The notes beneath the pieces were generated by a model. The model did no database searches, was not told where the DNA came from, and saw only the letters and a list, made by a program, of their open reading frames with translations. This document shows positions 1-8,000 of a DNA stretch of 64,000 bases, piece by piece. The translations under genes were made by a program, and so were the position numbers. Within the stretch, counting starts at the first letter, position 1. Each line of letters starts with the position of its first letter. The stretch is from Lachnospiraceae bacterium V9D3004 (GTDB taxonomy: Bacteria; Bacillota; Clostridia; Lachnospirales; Lachnospiraceae). The DNA lies in assembly GCA_000621985.1 (NCBI GenBank), contig JHWW01000010.1:1-64000 (forward strand). Direction: 5' to 3'.

Positions 1-1
1 G

Positions 2-592
2 CGCCTTGTCCACGCACACATGGATTATATCACATCCACGATTTCCGATATAGACTCAATGATCAATTCGCTGGTCGAACCTTATGATAATGCTGTCAAG
101 CTACTGTGTACCATCCCCGGAGTTGACCGCAACAGTGCGATCACTATCATCTCTGAGATTGGTACTGATATGACACAGTTTTCCAATTCCAAACGTTTAT
201 GTTGCTGGGCTGGTCTGACTCCTGGTAATAACGAGTCAGCCGGTAAGAAGAAATCTGTTCGGATCACACGTGCCGGTGTCTACCTCAAACCTGCATTGGT
301 GCAAGTTGCCCATGCAGCCGTGAAATCTGACAAGTCTCCTTACTACAAAGCCAAATACGAACGCATCATGAAACGTCGTGGTAAGAAACGTGCCATCATT
401 GCGATCTCTAGGATGATCCTTACTGCCGCCTATCAAATGCTGTCTACCGGCGAAGTGTGGAATCCTATCGATCTTTACAAAATTGATATGCCTGCGCCTC
501 TCAAGGAAAAGCAGAAAGAGAAAGCCATCAAGCAGGCCAAGAAACTTTTAATTGCCGAGGGTATTTTTACAGCGGAACAACTCGCCTCGTAA
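2..592 (+). CDS. IS110-family transposase, C-terminal part (cut by left window edge)
   Basis: The reading frame is open from the first complete codon of the window, so the N-terminal RuvC-like DEDD catalytic part lies outside. What remains is the C-terminal IS116/IS110/IS902 domain (Transposase_20). It has a helix-hairpin-helix-like stretch around IPGVDRNSAITIISEIG, then AGLTPGNNESAGKKK with the serine conserved in IS110 enzymes, then a basic region (MKRRGKKRAIIAISRM). These enzymes move circular DNA intermediates and usually lack long terminal inverted repeats; none is evident here. The gene ends cleanly with a normal basic tail, so this side looks intact. Nothing ties it to the next genes, which lie on the other strand. 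Whether the element is complete cannot be judged from this window. Confidence 0.9.
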   Translation, partial: RLVHAHMDYITSTISDIDSMINSLVEPYDNAVKLLCTIPGVDRNSAITIISEIGTDMTQFSNSKRLCCWAGLTPGNNESAGKKKSVRITRAGVYLKPALVQVAHAAVKSDKSPYYKAKYERIMKRRGKKRAIIAISRMILTAAYQMLSTGEVWNPIDLYKIDMPAPLKEKQKEKAIKQAKKLLIAEGIFTAEQLAS

Positions 593-752
593 AAGTTCTT
601 ATCAAAATCAACTTTGTCTCAAAAGGCTATTTTTAAATAGCTTGTTTCAGTGCGCCAGTTTTTGGCTGTCCTCTACTTTCTTTCACACTAATCTCCTTCC
701 GGGTTGGTGTTTCATTCCGCACTTCGTGCTACATGTTCCCTCCACCTTGCAA

Positions 753-782
753 AAAACAGGTTAGCGTAGACTAACCTGTTTT
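753..782. terminator. Perfect 12-bp hairpin after the transposase
   Basis: Arms AAAACAGGTTAG and CTAACCTGTTTT flank a 6-nt loop. The A/T ends let it work in both directions. It lies between the plus-strand transposase and the minus-strand Hpt gene and probably ends both transcripts. The remaining sequence from 593 to 752 shows no gene. Confidence 0.6.
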
Positions 783-813
783 ATAATACGTCATCGTTTA
801 TCCTTTGTCAACA

Positions 814-1158
814 TTATATGTATGAGATCAATATCCCATATTTGTCTTTTACTTCGGCGATCTTATCTTTGACGCCCTCAGTGCTTCCTTTACGTGTGAC
901 CTCACATATATCGGTTATCAGTTCATCAAGTTCTGTAAGACCTACATTTCCAAGAGTTCCTTTTAATGAATGGGTAACATCGAATATCACTTCCGCATTC
1001 TCTGTCTCTGCTGCGTTGAACAACATATCAAATGCCGTATCGGATAATACAAGTCTTAAAATCTTCTCATACATATCTTCTTTGCCCATATGATATTCTA
1101 TTCCTTTGGCAACGTCTACGCCGTGTGCCTCCAGCTGTTCTCTTAATGCAGCATCCAT
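814..1158 (-). CDS. Orphan histidine phosphotransfer (Hpt) protein
   Basis: A small, all-helical, acidic protein of 114 residues. The phospho-accepting histidine is in THSLKGTLGNVGL, the typical Hpt signature (HxxKGxxxxxG). Hpt proteins relay phosphoryl groups between receiver domains in multistep phosphorelays. I chose the ATG giving MDAALREQ because GGGGA lies about 6 nt upstream; an in-frame ATG eight codons earlier has no such site. No kinase or receiver gene adjoins it. A second stand-alone Hpt protein with similar layout lies at 50698-51060, so the two may be paralogs. The cognate kinase is not visible here. Confidence 0.85.
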   Translation of the reverse strand: MDAALREQLEAHGVDVAKGIEYHMGKEDMYEKILRLVLSDTAFDMLFNAAETENAEVIFDVTHSLKGTLGNVGLTELDELITDICEVTRKGSTEGVKDKIAEVKDKYGILISYI

Positions 1159-1286
1159 ATTATTCCCCACTTTCGTTAACATATTACCATCTTCGGCCTT
1201 ACGGGCCGGATCCCTGACAGTGATATATTCTTATGTATCTGTGCCTGCAAATGTTCAACATCACAGTTATATATGATATTATAGAC

Positions 1287-1737
1287 CTACAGACACCAAA
1301 ATGCAACCTTTATGTTATCCCAACCGGATCCATCGATCTTAACAGTGTTAACAGGTGCCTGTGTTGTTTTAGTTTCGTCTTTTGAAGACGTATCCGGCTG
1401 TGTGACTGCTTCTCCCGTATACTCTCCGTTTACGACGCCTCCGATATTCGTACCACCTGTCACCTCGTTATAACCCTGGTAACAACCATCCAGAGTGGTG
1501 GCAAATATTCCGATAGATTTGTTGGTTCCAACTATTCCTCCGACATATTTTCCGGAACCTTTGACAGATCCTTTTACTCCGTCAAAATAATACCCTTCTT
1601 CATCGGGATCCATTATACCGATCGGCGTCAATTCCGAACCGATATCAATATCATTATCCAATATTACTCTGTAACCTTTATATGTGTTGCCGTCATTTAC
1701 GGATTCCGAGAATTCCTTCAGATCTTCCAAAGTCATA
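1287..1737 (-). pseudogene. Fragment of a secreted GLUG-type surface protein
   Basis: The readable frame begins MTLEDLKEFSESVNDGNTY and continues into DNDIDIGSELTPIG. This resembles the start of GLUG-repeat surface proteins, where 'I.TLEDLK.FS..VN.G..Y.G..V.L.NDIDL....TPIG' follows a signal peptide. GLUG-like pieces (YVGGIVGTNKS, NIGGVVNGEYTG) and a Thr/Ser linker follow. The frame stops a few residues after GWDNIKVAFW, which looks like the start of a carbohydrate-binding module. No signal peptide or ribosome-binding site precedes it and an in-frame stop lies three codons upstream. I read it as a remnant truncated at both ends. A real small secreted protein is possible but unlikely. Confidence 0.5.
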
Positions 1738-1838
1738 TAATTCTACTTCCCATACAGCCGGTTGACAGCCTTTTTTAGATTTGATAAAATTATTTACATA
1801 GAGACTATCTGATATCATCGTTTTTTTTATATTTTTTA

Positions 1839-1866
1839 TGCAACTGATACATCCGATATTGCGGTA
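1839..1866 (+). promoter_or_regulatory. Candidate ECF-type promoter of the sigma gene
   Basis: TGCAAC (1839-1844) and CGGTA (1862-1866) are separated by 17 nt, about 30 bp before the sigma-factor start. ECF sigma factors often control their own gene through an '-AAC-' type -35 box. This is a by-eye match only. Confidence 0.3.
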
Positions 1867-1897
1867 AATATAATAGAGGACTACAGGAGATACGACT

Positions 1898-2458
1898 ATG
1901 AGTGATGAGGAGATTATCAAGCTTTTTTTCGATAGGGATCAGCAGGCGATCAAAGAGACCGCTGATCAGTATGGGAGGAAACTGTATTCACTCTCCTTCA
2001 AAGTAGTTTATGATTCAGGAACCGCTGAGGAGTGTGTAAATGATACCTATCTTCGAGCTTGGGACAATATCCCGCCGGATAATCCGGCATCGCATTTTTA
2101 TCCGTATCTGGCCCGGATCGTGCGCTGTTTTTCTATAGACCGATACAGGCATATGCATGCTAAGAAACGCGGCGCAGATATCGTTTATCTGACTGATGAG
2201 ATTGATTCATGCCTGATGAGCAAGGGGCCCGGAGAGGGAATCGTCGACCGTCTCGCATTTTCAGAGTCAATGAACAGGTTTTTAGAAGGATTAAAAAAAG
2301 ACCAGCGCTGTGTGTTTATGCGTCGCTACTGGTACATGGAAGATATTAAGGATATTGCAAAGTTCTACGGTTATTCGGAAAGCAAAGTCAAGTCGATGCT
2401 GATGAGGATACGTAATCGGCTGAGAGAGCATCTGCTGATGGATGGCATTTTGGTATGA
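1898..2458 (+). CDS. ECF-type RNA polymerase sigma factor
   Basis: 186 residues with the two-domain ECF layout. Region 2 (about residues 5-85) contains AEECVNDTYLRAWDNIPP, the segment that contacts core enzyme and the -10 element. Region 4 (about 125-180) contains CVFMRRYWYMEDIKDIAKFY followed by SESKVKSMLMRIRNRLREHL, a helix-turn-helix for the -35 element. AGGAG lies 8 nt before the ATG. The next gene encodes a small two-helix membrane protein that is a likely anti-sigma partner. The signal and regulon are unknown. Sigma proteins of this type with a following 'FLDGLSDVD' membrane gene are common in gut Clostridia (established family pattern from memory). Confidence 0.9.
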   Translation: MSDEEIIKLFFDRDQQAIKETADQYGRKLYSLSFKVVYDSGTAEECVNDTYLRAWDNIPPDNPASHFYPYLARIVRCFSIDRYRHMHAKKRGADIVYLTDEIDSCLMSKGPGEGIVDRLAFSESMNRFLEGLKKDQRCVFMRRYWYMEDIKDIAKFYGYSESKVKSMLMRIRNRLREHLLMDGILV

Positions 2459-2525
2459 TGAAATTGCAGGAGCTTGATTATCTGCATGTGAATTCCGGCT
2501 ACGAACTATGATAAGGAGGTGTCAC

Positions 2526-2867
2526 ATGAACGGACTTGATTTTTTGGATGGATTAAGTGATGTGGATATGAAATATATTGCGGAGGCTGATGAAAGACCG
2601 GCCGGACACGTAGTTAAGTGGCAGTATTTTATGTCACTGGCGGCCTGCTTTGCTCTGACTGTCTTCTCCGGCGTGATGCTGATATTCGGAAATGGTTCCG
2701 ATACTTCATCTGTTGAAACAACTGATGGTCTGGCGAGCATGATCAGCTCTTCGACCGGCCTTCTGTGGATGACCGCCACCGCAGGTGTTCTCGGAATGAT
2801 CGTTTCAGTGGTGCTGATCATCAAGTGTCCGAATGGACAGCCTGAAAAAGGAAAAAATTATCAATGA
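2526..2867 (+). CDS. Small membrane protein, putative anti-sigma partner of the ECF factor
   Basis: 113 residues. A cytosolic N-terminus (MNGLDFLDGLSDVDMKYIAEAD) is followed by two predicted membrane helices, at about residues 36-56 and 78-100, joined by a Ser/Thr-rich outer loop, then a short polar tail. The ATG at 2526 has a near-perfect AAGGAGGTG 5-6 nt upstream; an earlier ATG at 2508 lacks one. It follows the sigma gene by 67 nt on the same strand. The 'FLDGL.D.D.KYI.EA' opening is typical of short anti-sigma-like proteins next to ECF genes in Clostridia. The loop is much shorter than a sensory domain. Anti-sigma activity is inferred from position and layout only. Confidence 0.6.
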   Translation: MNGLDFLDGLSDVDMKYIAEADERPAGHVVKWQYFMSLAACFALTVFSGVMLIFGNGSDTSSVETTDGLASMISSSTGLLWMTATAGVLGMIVSVVLIIKCPNGQPEKGKNYQ

Positions 2868-2894
2868 CCCAAAAATTTTGATCACAATTCAAAA

Positions 2895-2941
2895 AACCTC
2901 CGGAATCAGTCTGATATGATCAATTACCGATTCCGGAGGTT
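2895..2941 (+). terminator. Hairpin terminator after the sigma operon
   Basis: AACCTCCGGAATC (2895-2907) pairs with GATTCCGGAGGTT (2929-2941), a 13-bp perfect stem with a 21-nt loop. It sits between the plus-strand sigma operon and the minus-strand kinase gene. There is no clear T-run, so it may act with another factor. Confidence 0.5.
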
Positions 2942-2986
2942 AATTAATGTGAAATAATTCCCACACTTGTATGTTTTTATTTCATT

Positions 2987-3024
2987 TTTTATTTCATGTT
3001 CTATGTTTTATTTCATGTTCTATA
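2987..3024. repeat. Tandem duplication of a 19-bp unit
   Basis: TTTTATTTCATGTTCTATG is repeated directly with one mismatch at the last base. A related partial copy precedes it. The repeat lies just past the stop codon of the kinase gene in non-coding DNA. A role is not evident; it probably arose by slippage. Confidence 0.7.
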
Positions 3025-3044
3025 TTTTGTTTTCAGATATCTTC

Positions 3045-4235
3045 TCAACCCTCTCTGAACATCTGTTTAATAATCTCCGCATTCGGAATAACCATTGGTC
3101 TGAGAAGATACTCCATTATCCTCGGTGCACTCTTTATCGCTCCCTCTGCACCTGTCCCGACAACAAGAACAGCATTGAATGCATATAAAAGTCCCATTTT
3201 CTTCATATATACTTCCAATTCTTCCGGCGAAGTGATCCCGATATATCCTGCAAAGAACATCTGTCCAACCTGCATGATCATTTCTTTTGGCATACCAACA
3301 GATTGTTCAATAACCGATCCAGGGGCCTGGGGGGCAGATATAAGATCACGGAAGATAGCGGCAAGATCATAGATCGGCGGTCCCATTGTAACCTCCGGCA
3401 TATCGATCAGTACAAGTTCCCCATCCTGTATCATGATATTGCCCGGATGCAGATCGTTATGAATTATGGTATCGCAGTCAGGAATACTGTTAATAATATC
3501 CGCTAACACTGATAATTCTTCATCAGAACACCATTCCTTTAATTTGGGAAGCCGCTCTCTAAGAATATCTCTGATGTTCGCAAATGTATTCGCTGGTACG
3601 TGTGTATTATGAAGTGTCTTTGCAAGCTCAACATATTTACCAACATACTCCTTAAGTTTTTCGGGATGGGCTGCCATCTGATGACCTAAAGTATCAGACT
3701 TAAGCATTTCAAATACTATGCCGAAGCAGTCTCCGCATTTTACCATATCATAAGCGATTACAGATGGAATCCCATTTACGAATGCGGTCTTTGCAAAATT
3801 ACGTTCTCTCTCTATCTCCTCAAATGTCATCCATGGTTTGTATACTTTTACTATAGTATCATCATCAAGACGATATACTGTACCATTACCGCCTTTTCCA
3901 ATCTCCGGACAGCCTTCCACGGATATGGTACGAAGCTTCTTATTTACATTTAAGAGTTCGGTAAAACCTGTCGTATCGAATATATCATATACTTCAGGTG
4001 AAACATTCATAACCGTAACTTCTTTTCCAATCTGTTTACGAAGCTTCATCAAAACCCTTAGTCCTGCACTTGATATGTACTCAAGCGCATCTGCGTCAAT
4101 GTAGAAATCATCAGGCTGAATCTCATTAACTGCCTTCATGATCTCCTCTTCGACCTGAGCTGCATTACCTGAATCAACATGCCCTTCCAGTCTTATTACT
4201 CTTTTCCCATCCTGTGTCTGTGTTGTTACTTTCAT
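3045..4235 (-). CDS. STAS domain fused to a phosphotransferase-type kinase (TIGR02172-like)
   Basis: 396 residues in two parts. Residues 1-105 form a STAS (anti-anti-sigma) domain whose YISSAGLR motif carries the serine normally phosphorylated by an anti-sigma kinase. Residues about 110-396 form an aminoglycoside-phosphotransferase/choline-kinase fold. Visible there are a Gly-rich nucleotide loop (GKGGNGTVYRLDDD), a VVKVYK-like lysine strand (TIVKVYKPW), Brenner's motif HNDLHPGN near residue 260 and the metal-binding Asp in LVLIDMPEV. All key residues are present, so kinase activity is plausible. The ATG at 4235 is preferred over one two codons earlier because AGGAG lies 8 nt upstream. The substrate is unknown; phosphorylation of its own or another STAS serine is a hypothesis. 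Confidence 0.85.
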   Translation of the reverse strand: MKVTTQTQDGKRVIRLEGHVDSGNAAQVEEEIMKAVNEIQPDDFYIDADALEYISSAGLRVLMKLRKQIGKEVTVMNVSPEVYDIFDTTGFTELLNVNKKLRTISVEGCPEIGKGGNGTVYRLDDDTIVKVYKPWMTFEEIERERNFAKTAFVNGIPSVIAYDMVKCGDCFGIVFEMLKSDTLGHQMAAHPEKLKEYVGKYVELAKTLHNTHVPANTFANIRDILRERLPKLKEWCSDEELSVLADIINSIPDCDTIIHNDLHPGNIMIQDGELVLIDMPEVTMGPPIYDLAAIFRDLISAPQAPGSVIEQSVGMPKEMIMQVGQMFFAGYIGITSPEELEVYMKKMGLLYAFNAVLVVGTGAEGAIKSAPRIMEYLLRPMVIPNAEIIKQMFREG

Positions 4236-4270
4236 GTTCATCTCTCCTGTCTGCTAAAATTTTATGTAAA

Positions 4271-5025
4271 TCACTCTCTTTCCACCTTCATCCTATGCTT
4301 GCACGCATACATTTCCTTGTCGGCCAGTCTCTCGGCATCATGGATCGAGTAGTCCTGACCGGTGGAGCAGATCGCATGTCCGTAGGCGAAACACAGAGGG
4401 ATCTCGCTCTGTTCGATCTCGTTAAAGTCATCAATCCTTTGTAAAAGCTCCTTTACCACTGCCTGATACGTGGTCTCGGGATCATCACCGTAGATGATTG
4501 CCAGAAATTCATCACCGCCCACACGGTATGCTTCTCCGTGGTCTCCCACCGCAACAGACAGGATATCCGCAGCCGATTTAATAAAATGATCTCCGGCCTC
4601 ATGGCCGTAGTTATCATTTACTTTCTTAAGAAAATTCAGATCCAGTGACATGATCGCAAAGGTAAAATTCTCCTTATCATCTTTACTTTACTCAAACAGC
4701 TTTTGGGAAAGTTCTTTTTCCTTCTCAATATAGGCTCCCTTGTTAAAAAGACCGGTAAGGGCGTCCGTCGTAGATTCGCGCTTGTATATTTCCATCATTT
4801 TTGCATTGCGCTTCATTTTCTATACGCATATTAAGTATAAATGCCGAGTACTCTGTCGGAGTGATGGAGATGGCTATTCTGTTCTGTTTGTCTGCCTGCT
4901 TCAGTGAGACCACATGAAGCGACAGGCCCACGTCCGTACCAGACAGTCCTGCCGCATTCTGATCATACCGGATAAGATCGTATATCGAGTGAAATACAAA
5001 TACCTCTTATCCTCCGTCCTTTCAT
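4271..5025 (-). pseudogene. Broken diguanylate cyclase (GGDEF) gene
   Basis: The C-terminal frame holds most of a GGDEF domain with intact RVGGDEF. It is interrupted by an in-frame TAA at 4688-4690, between ELSQKLFE and SKDDKENFTFAIMSLD. Both sides of that stop match the normal GGDEF start (STTDALTGLFNKGAYIEKE). About 40 codons further upstream a frameshift separates TPTEYSAFILNMRIENE from KRNAKMMEIYKR. A third frame break lies near the probable start at 5025, where AAAGGA precedes an ATG. The N-terminal part looked like an intracellular sensor segment. With at least two lesions no full-length enzyme can be made. An internal start at 4651 could give a stub lacking the first strand. Confidence 0.8.
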
Positions 5026-5044
5026 GAAACATTCCTTTCTATTG

Positions 5045-8000
5045 TTATCTGTTAAGCCACATCTCACCGTATATGGTTTCATCTGATGTATTACCGCCGG
5101 TTATCTCTCCTGCGCCTTTTACACTTCCGTCTTCACGCTGGGCGAACATGTAGATACGGTTCTCCATTGAATTATAATCATCATCGAACCAGACTGCTCC
5201 GTCATTCAATTCCGCTGCTGTCCTGTTGTCATCACATAATACTCTCTCCCATGGCAGATTGTTGGATAGACCTGAGCTTGATACTCCGTCCTGATACGGA
5301 ACGCGGTCTCCCAATGCAAAGGCGATCCTGGTTAACGGTGTCTTAAAGTAATCATTCGGCATGGATGACATCATCTTCCTTGTATCCGTTCCCTGGTTCT
5401 TATTGTACTTCTTGGCGTTGTATATAGTTGTGTAATACATATATATCTTCGGGCCGCTTGTTCCTGCGTTCAGATCAGTATCACTCACCGGCTTATAATA
5501 TATCTGGTTCAGCTCGGTAACAAATCCATCGGGATTATAAGGCTTATCCACGGTACATATTATGTCATAGATCGCCTCCTGAAGCTGGTTCTCTTTCTCC
5601 GTCTCCTTAGCTTCCTTCGTAGCCTTCATACGGATCTTATCCTCGTCAAGGCTGTAACCTTTGTAACCCATATATATATAGTTCCCGCCGGCATTCTCAT
5701 TCAGGTTCATATCGATGAATTCAGTACAATCCTGTTCAAGGAGCTTTGTAAGTGCTTTTTTCTTCATTATATCAGAACCGATGAATAATTTATTAAAGTA
5801 GGTCTTCTGGTCATGCTCATATTCGGCATGGATATAATTGTAAAGCGAGGTGTCGCCGTAGGGCTTCGAGGCATCATCTCCACCCTTGCCATCGGGCCTG
5901 TCGACTACAAGTGTAGTTGACTGACCGCTTATGAATAAATCTTCGGTGACAGTTATATCAGTAATGGGTTTGCCCGGTGTGGCACCCGTATTATAAGTGT
6001 AGTACAGATAATATTTGCTTCCGCCTGCTAAAGTTATCGGCGTAGTATTACTTGCGCAGTAATAGGTCATGGAGTCCACCTTCATTTCCTCAGGTACGGC
6101 TTTTTTATCTGTTTTGTACAGAACCATTCCGGTAATGGCTTCATCCTCCTTGTCGGTTCTTGATACACTTATATAGGCAGCCGGACTCTTCTTGCCTTTC
6201 TCAGGTTCCGTAGCTGCAATTTCCTTTTTAGTCTGATTTCTGTACCACGCATCCTCCTTTGGTACCGATGCATTAACCGGGATTACTTCATCACTTGCCT
6301 GGGAAGTGGCGATAAGAAGCGCCTGGTAATCCACCATCTTATCTACCTCATAGAGCATATCTTCGTTATCATATCCTGATTCTTCCCTTGTATATGCGCC
6401 TACAAATACACGGGAGATATACTTCTTCTTCACAGCCGGTCTTTTCTTATAGATATATAATTCTTTGCCGGCGTCATAATGATCGTTAGAATCATTGGTC
6501 CACTCCGGATATGATATGTTGAAAGCCTTGGTATTGTAAGGTCTCTTAAGCTCCTGGATAGATGAGAACTCACCTGTTGCGGCATTTCCTCCAAGAGTCT
6601 TCTCTCCGGACATATCCGCTACTACCTTGCCATTGATCAGCTCACCATCATGTCTTTTACTGCTGATAACAATATCATCAAGGGTCAATGGTTCTTTGTC
6701 CGATATGTAACCGCTCATGAATATACCCGTCGGAAGAAATGGCATCTTATCATATCCGTAATCGTAATCACCCATAAGAGTAGTTGTATAGGTTTTCGTT
6801 CTTAGTTCTTCATGGCGTCCACTAAGACCGTTAGTGCTTATATATGCATTCTCGGGAAGCAGTCCTCTTCCATTAAACGAAATATCCTTATCCAAGAAAT
6901 TGGTATATGACTGCAAAGGTCTCTGGAATACTATACTTACTGCGGCGTAGCTTTGCTGTTCGGCAGCTTCCCCAAGATTCTTCTTGCTGTACTTCGTTGT
7001 TTTATTTACCGTATAAGGAAGCTCGGACTTATATAATGTTCCCTGATAAGCCTGCACATCATATATGGCACGGTAAGGATTGTAACTCCACAGATAGCCT
7101 ATATGAAGATACTTCTGGTTGCTCTCATTCAGGTAACCTTTATAGTAATAAGATTGTGCAAGATTAATATCACCGAGCAGATTTGAATTCGGAACAGATT
7201 TCATCTTGTCTACAAGCTCGGTGAAAGAAGATTTGACTGCAGCGACTTTCGACCAGGTAGCATGTTCGGAATCAGTACCGAAGGTAAAGTATATACCCGA
7301 CAGATATTTCGTACCTTCCGTATATTTCTCTGTGGGTTCATAGTACATATATCCGTCTGTCTCATTCCATGAATACTCATCTTGTGATGCATATAATGTA
7401 TACTGGTAAGGCGCAAGATATCTTCCGTCACCCCAATTGTTTAACTTGTCATCGGAGGATAGTCTTGTTGTATTAAAGTTATAGGGAAGTCCGCCGAAGG
7501 TTGTGACAGGAACCCATCCTGCTTCCGCCTGATCATGACTTGAGAGCATATGAATCTTTCCTGCAGGAATAGGTGTTCCGCTTTTCTCATTCTTGCTGTA
7601 ATATAACCCGTCCAGATTCGAAGGAAACTTCTCATCTTCTTTATCACTATCCGCCGGGTAACCCAGTGTTCCGGCGCAGGCATAATTAACACACCCGAAA
7701 GTCAATGAAGAGCCGTGCTCGAAAGATGCAACACGGATATCTCTTATGGCATTGGAGGGATCGGTTGTAATCTTATAACCGATATAGGTATACTGAGTAT
7801 CTTTATCACCATTTGTAATACTTTGGTATCCTTCTTTACGATTTCTGGCATCCGGCGTAAGGTTCTGATCCCATACCTGGAATCCCTTCTGGATTATCTT
7901 AGCCTTTGCCTGAGACTCTGTTCTTGCCGAACGTACTATCATATCCGCATAGTATTTTGTTACAGCAGATGTACCGGATTCTGAAGTGTTAACAGCCGAG

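Noticed and set aside
2987-3024. CRISPR-like direct repeats
   Set aside because: Only two adjoining copies with no spacers and no cas genes in the window.
2971-3372. A plus-strand open frame over the end of the STAS-kinase gene
   Set aside because: It starts in the 19-bp repeat, is rich in Phe/Ser from T-rich DNA and overlaps the kinase C-terminus.
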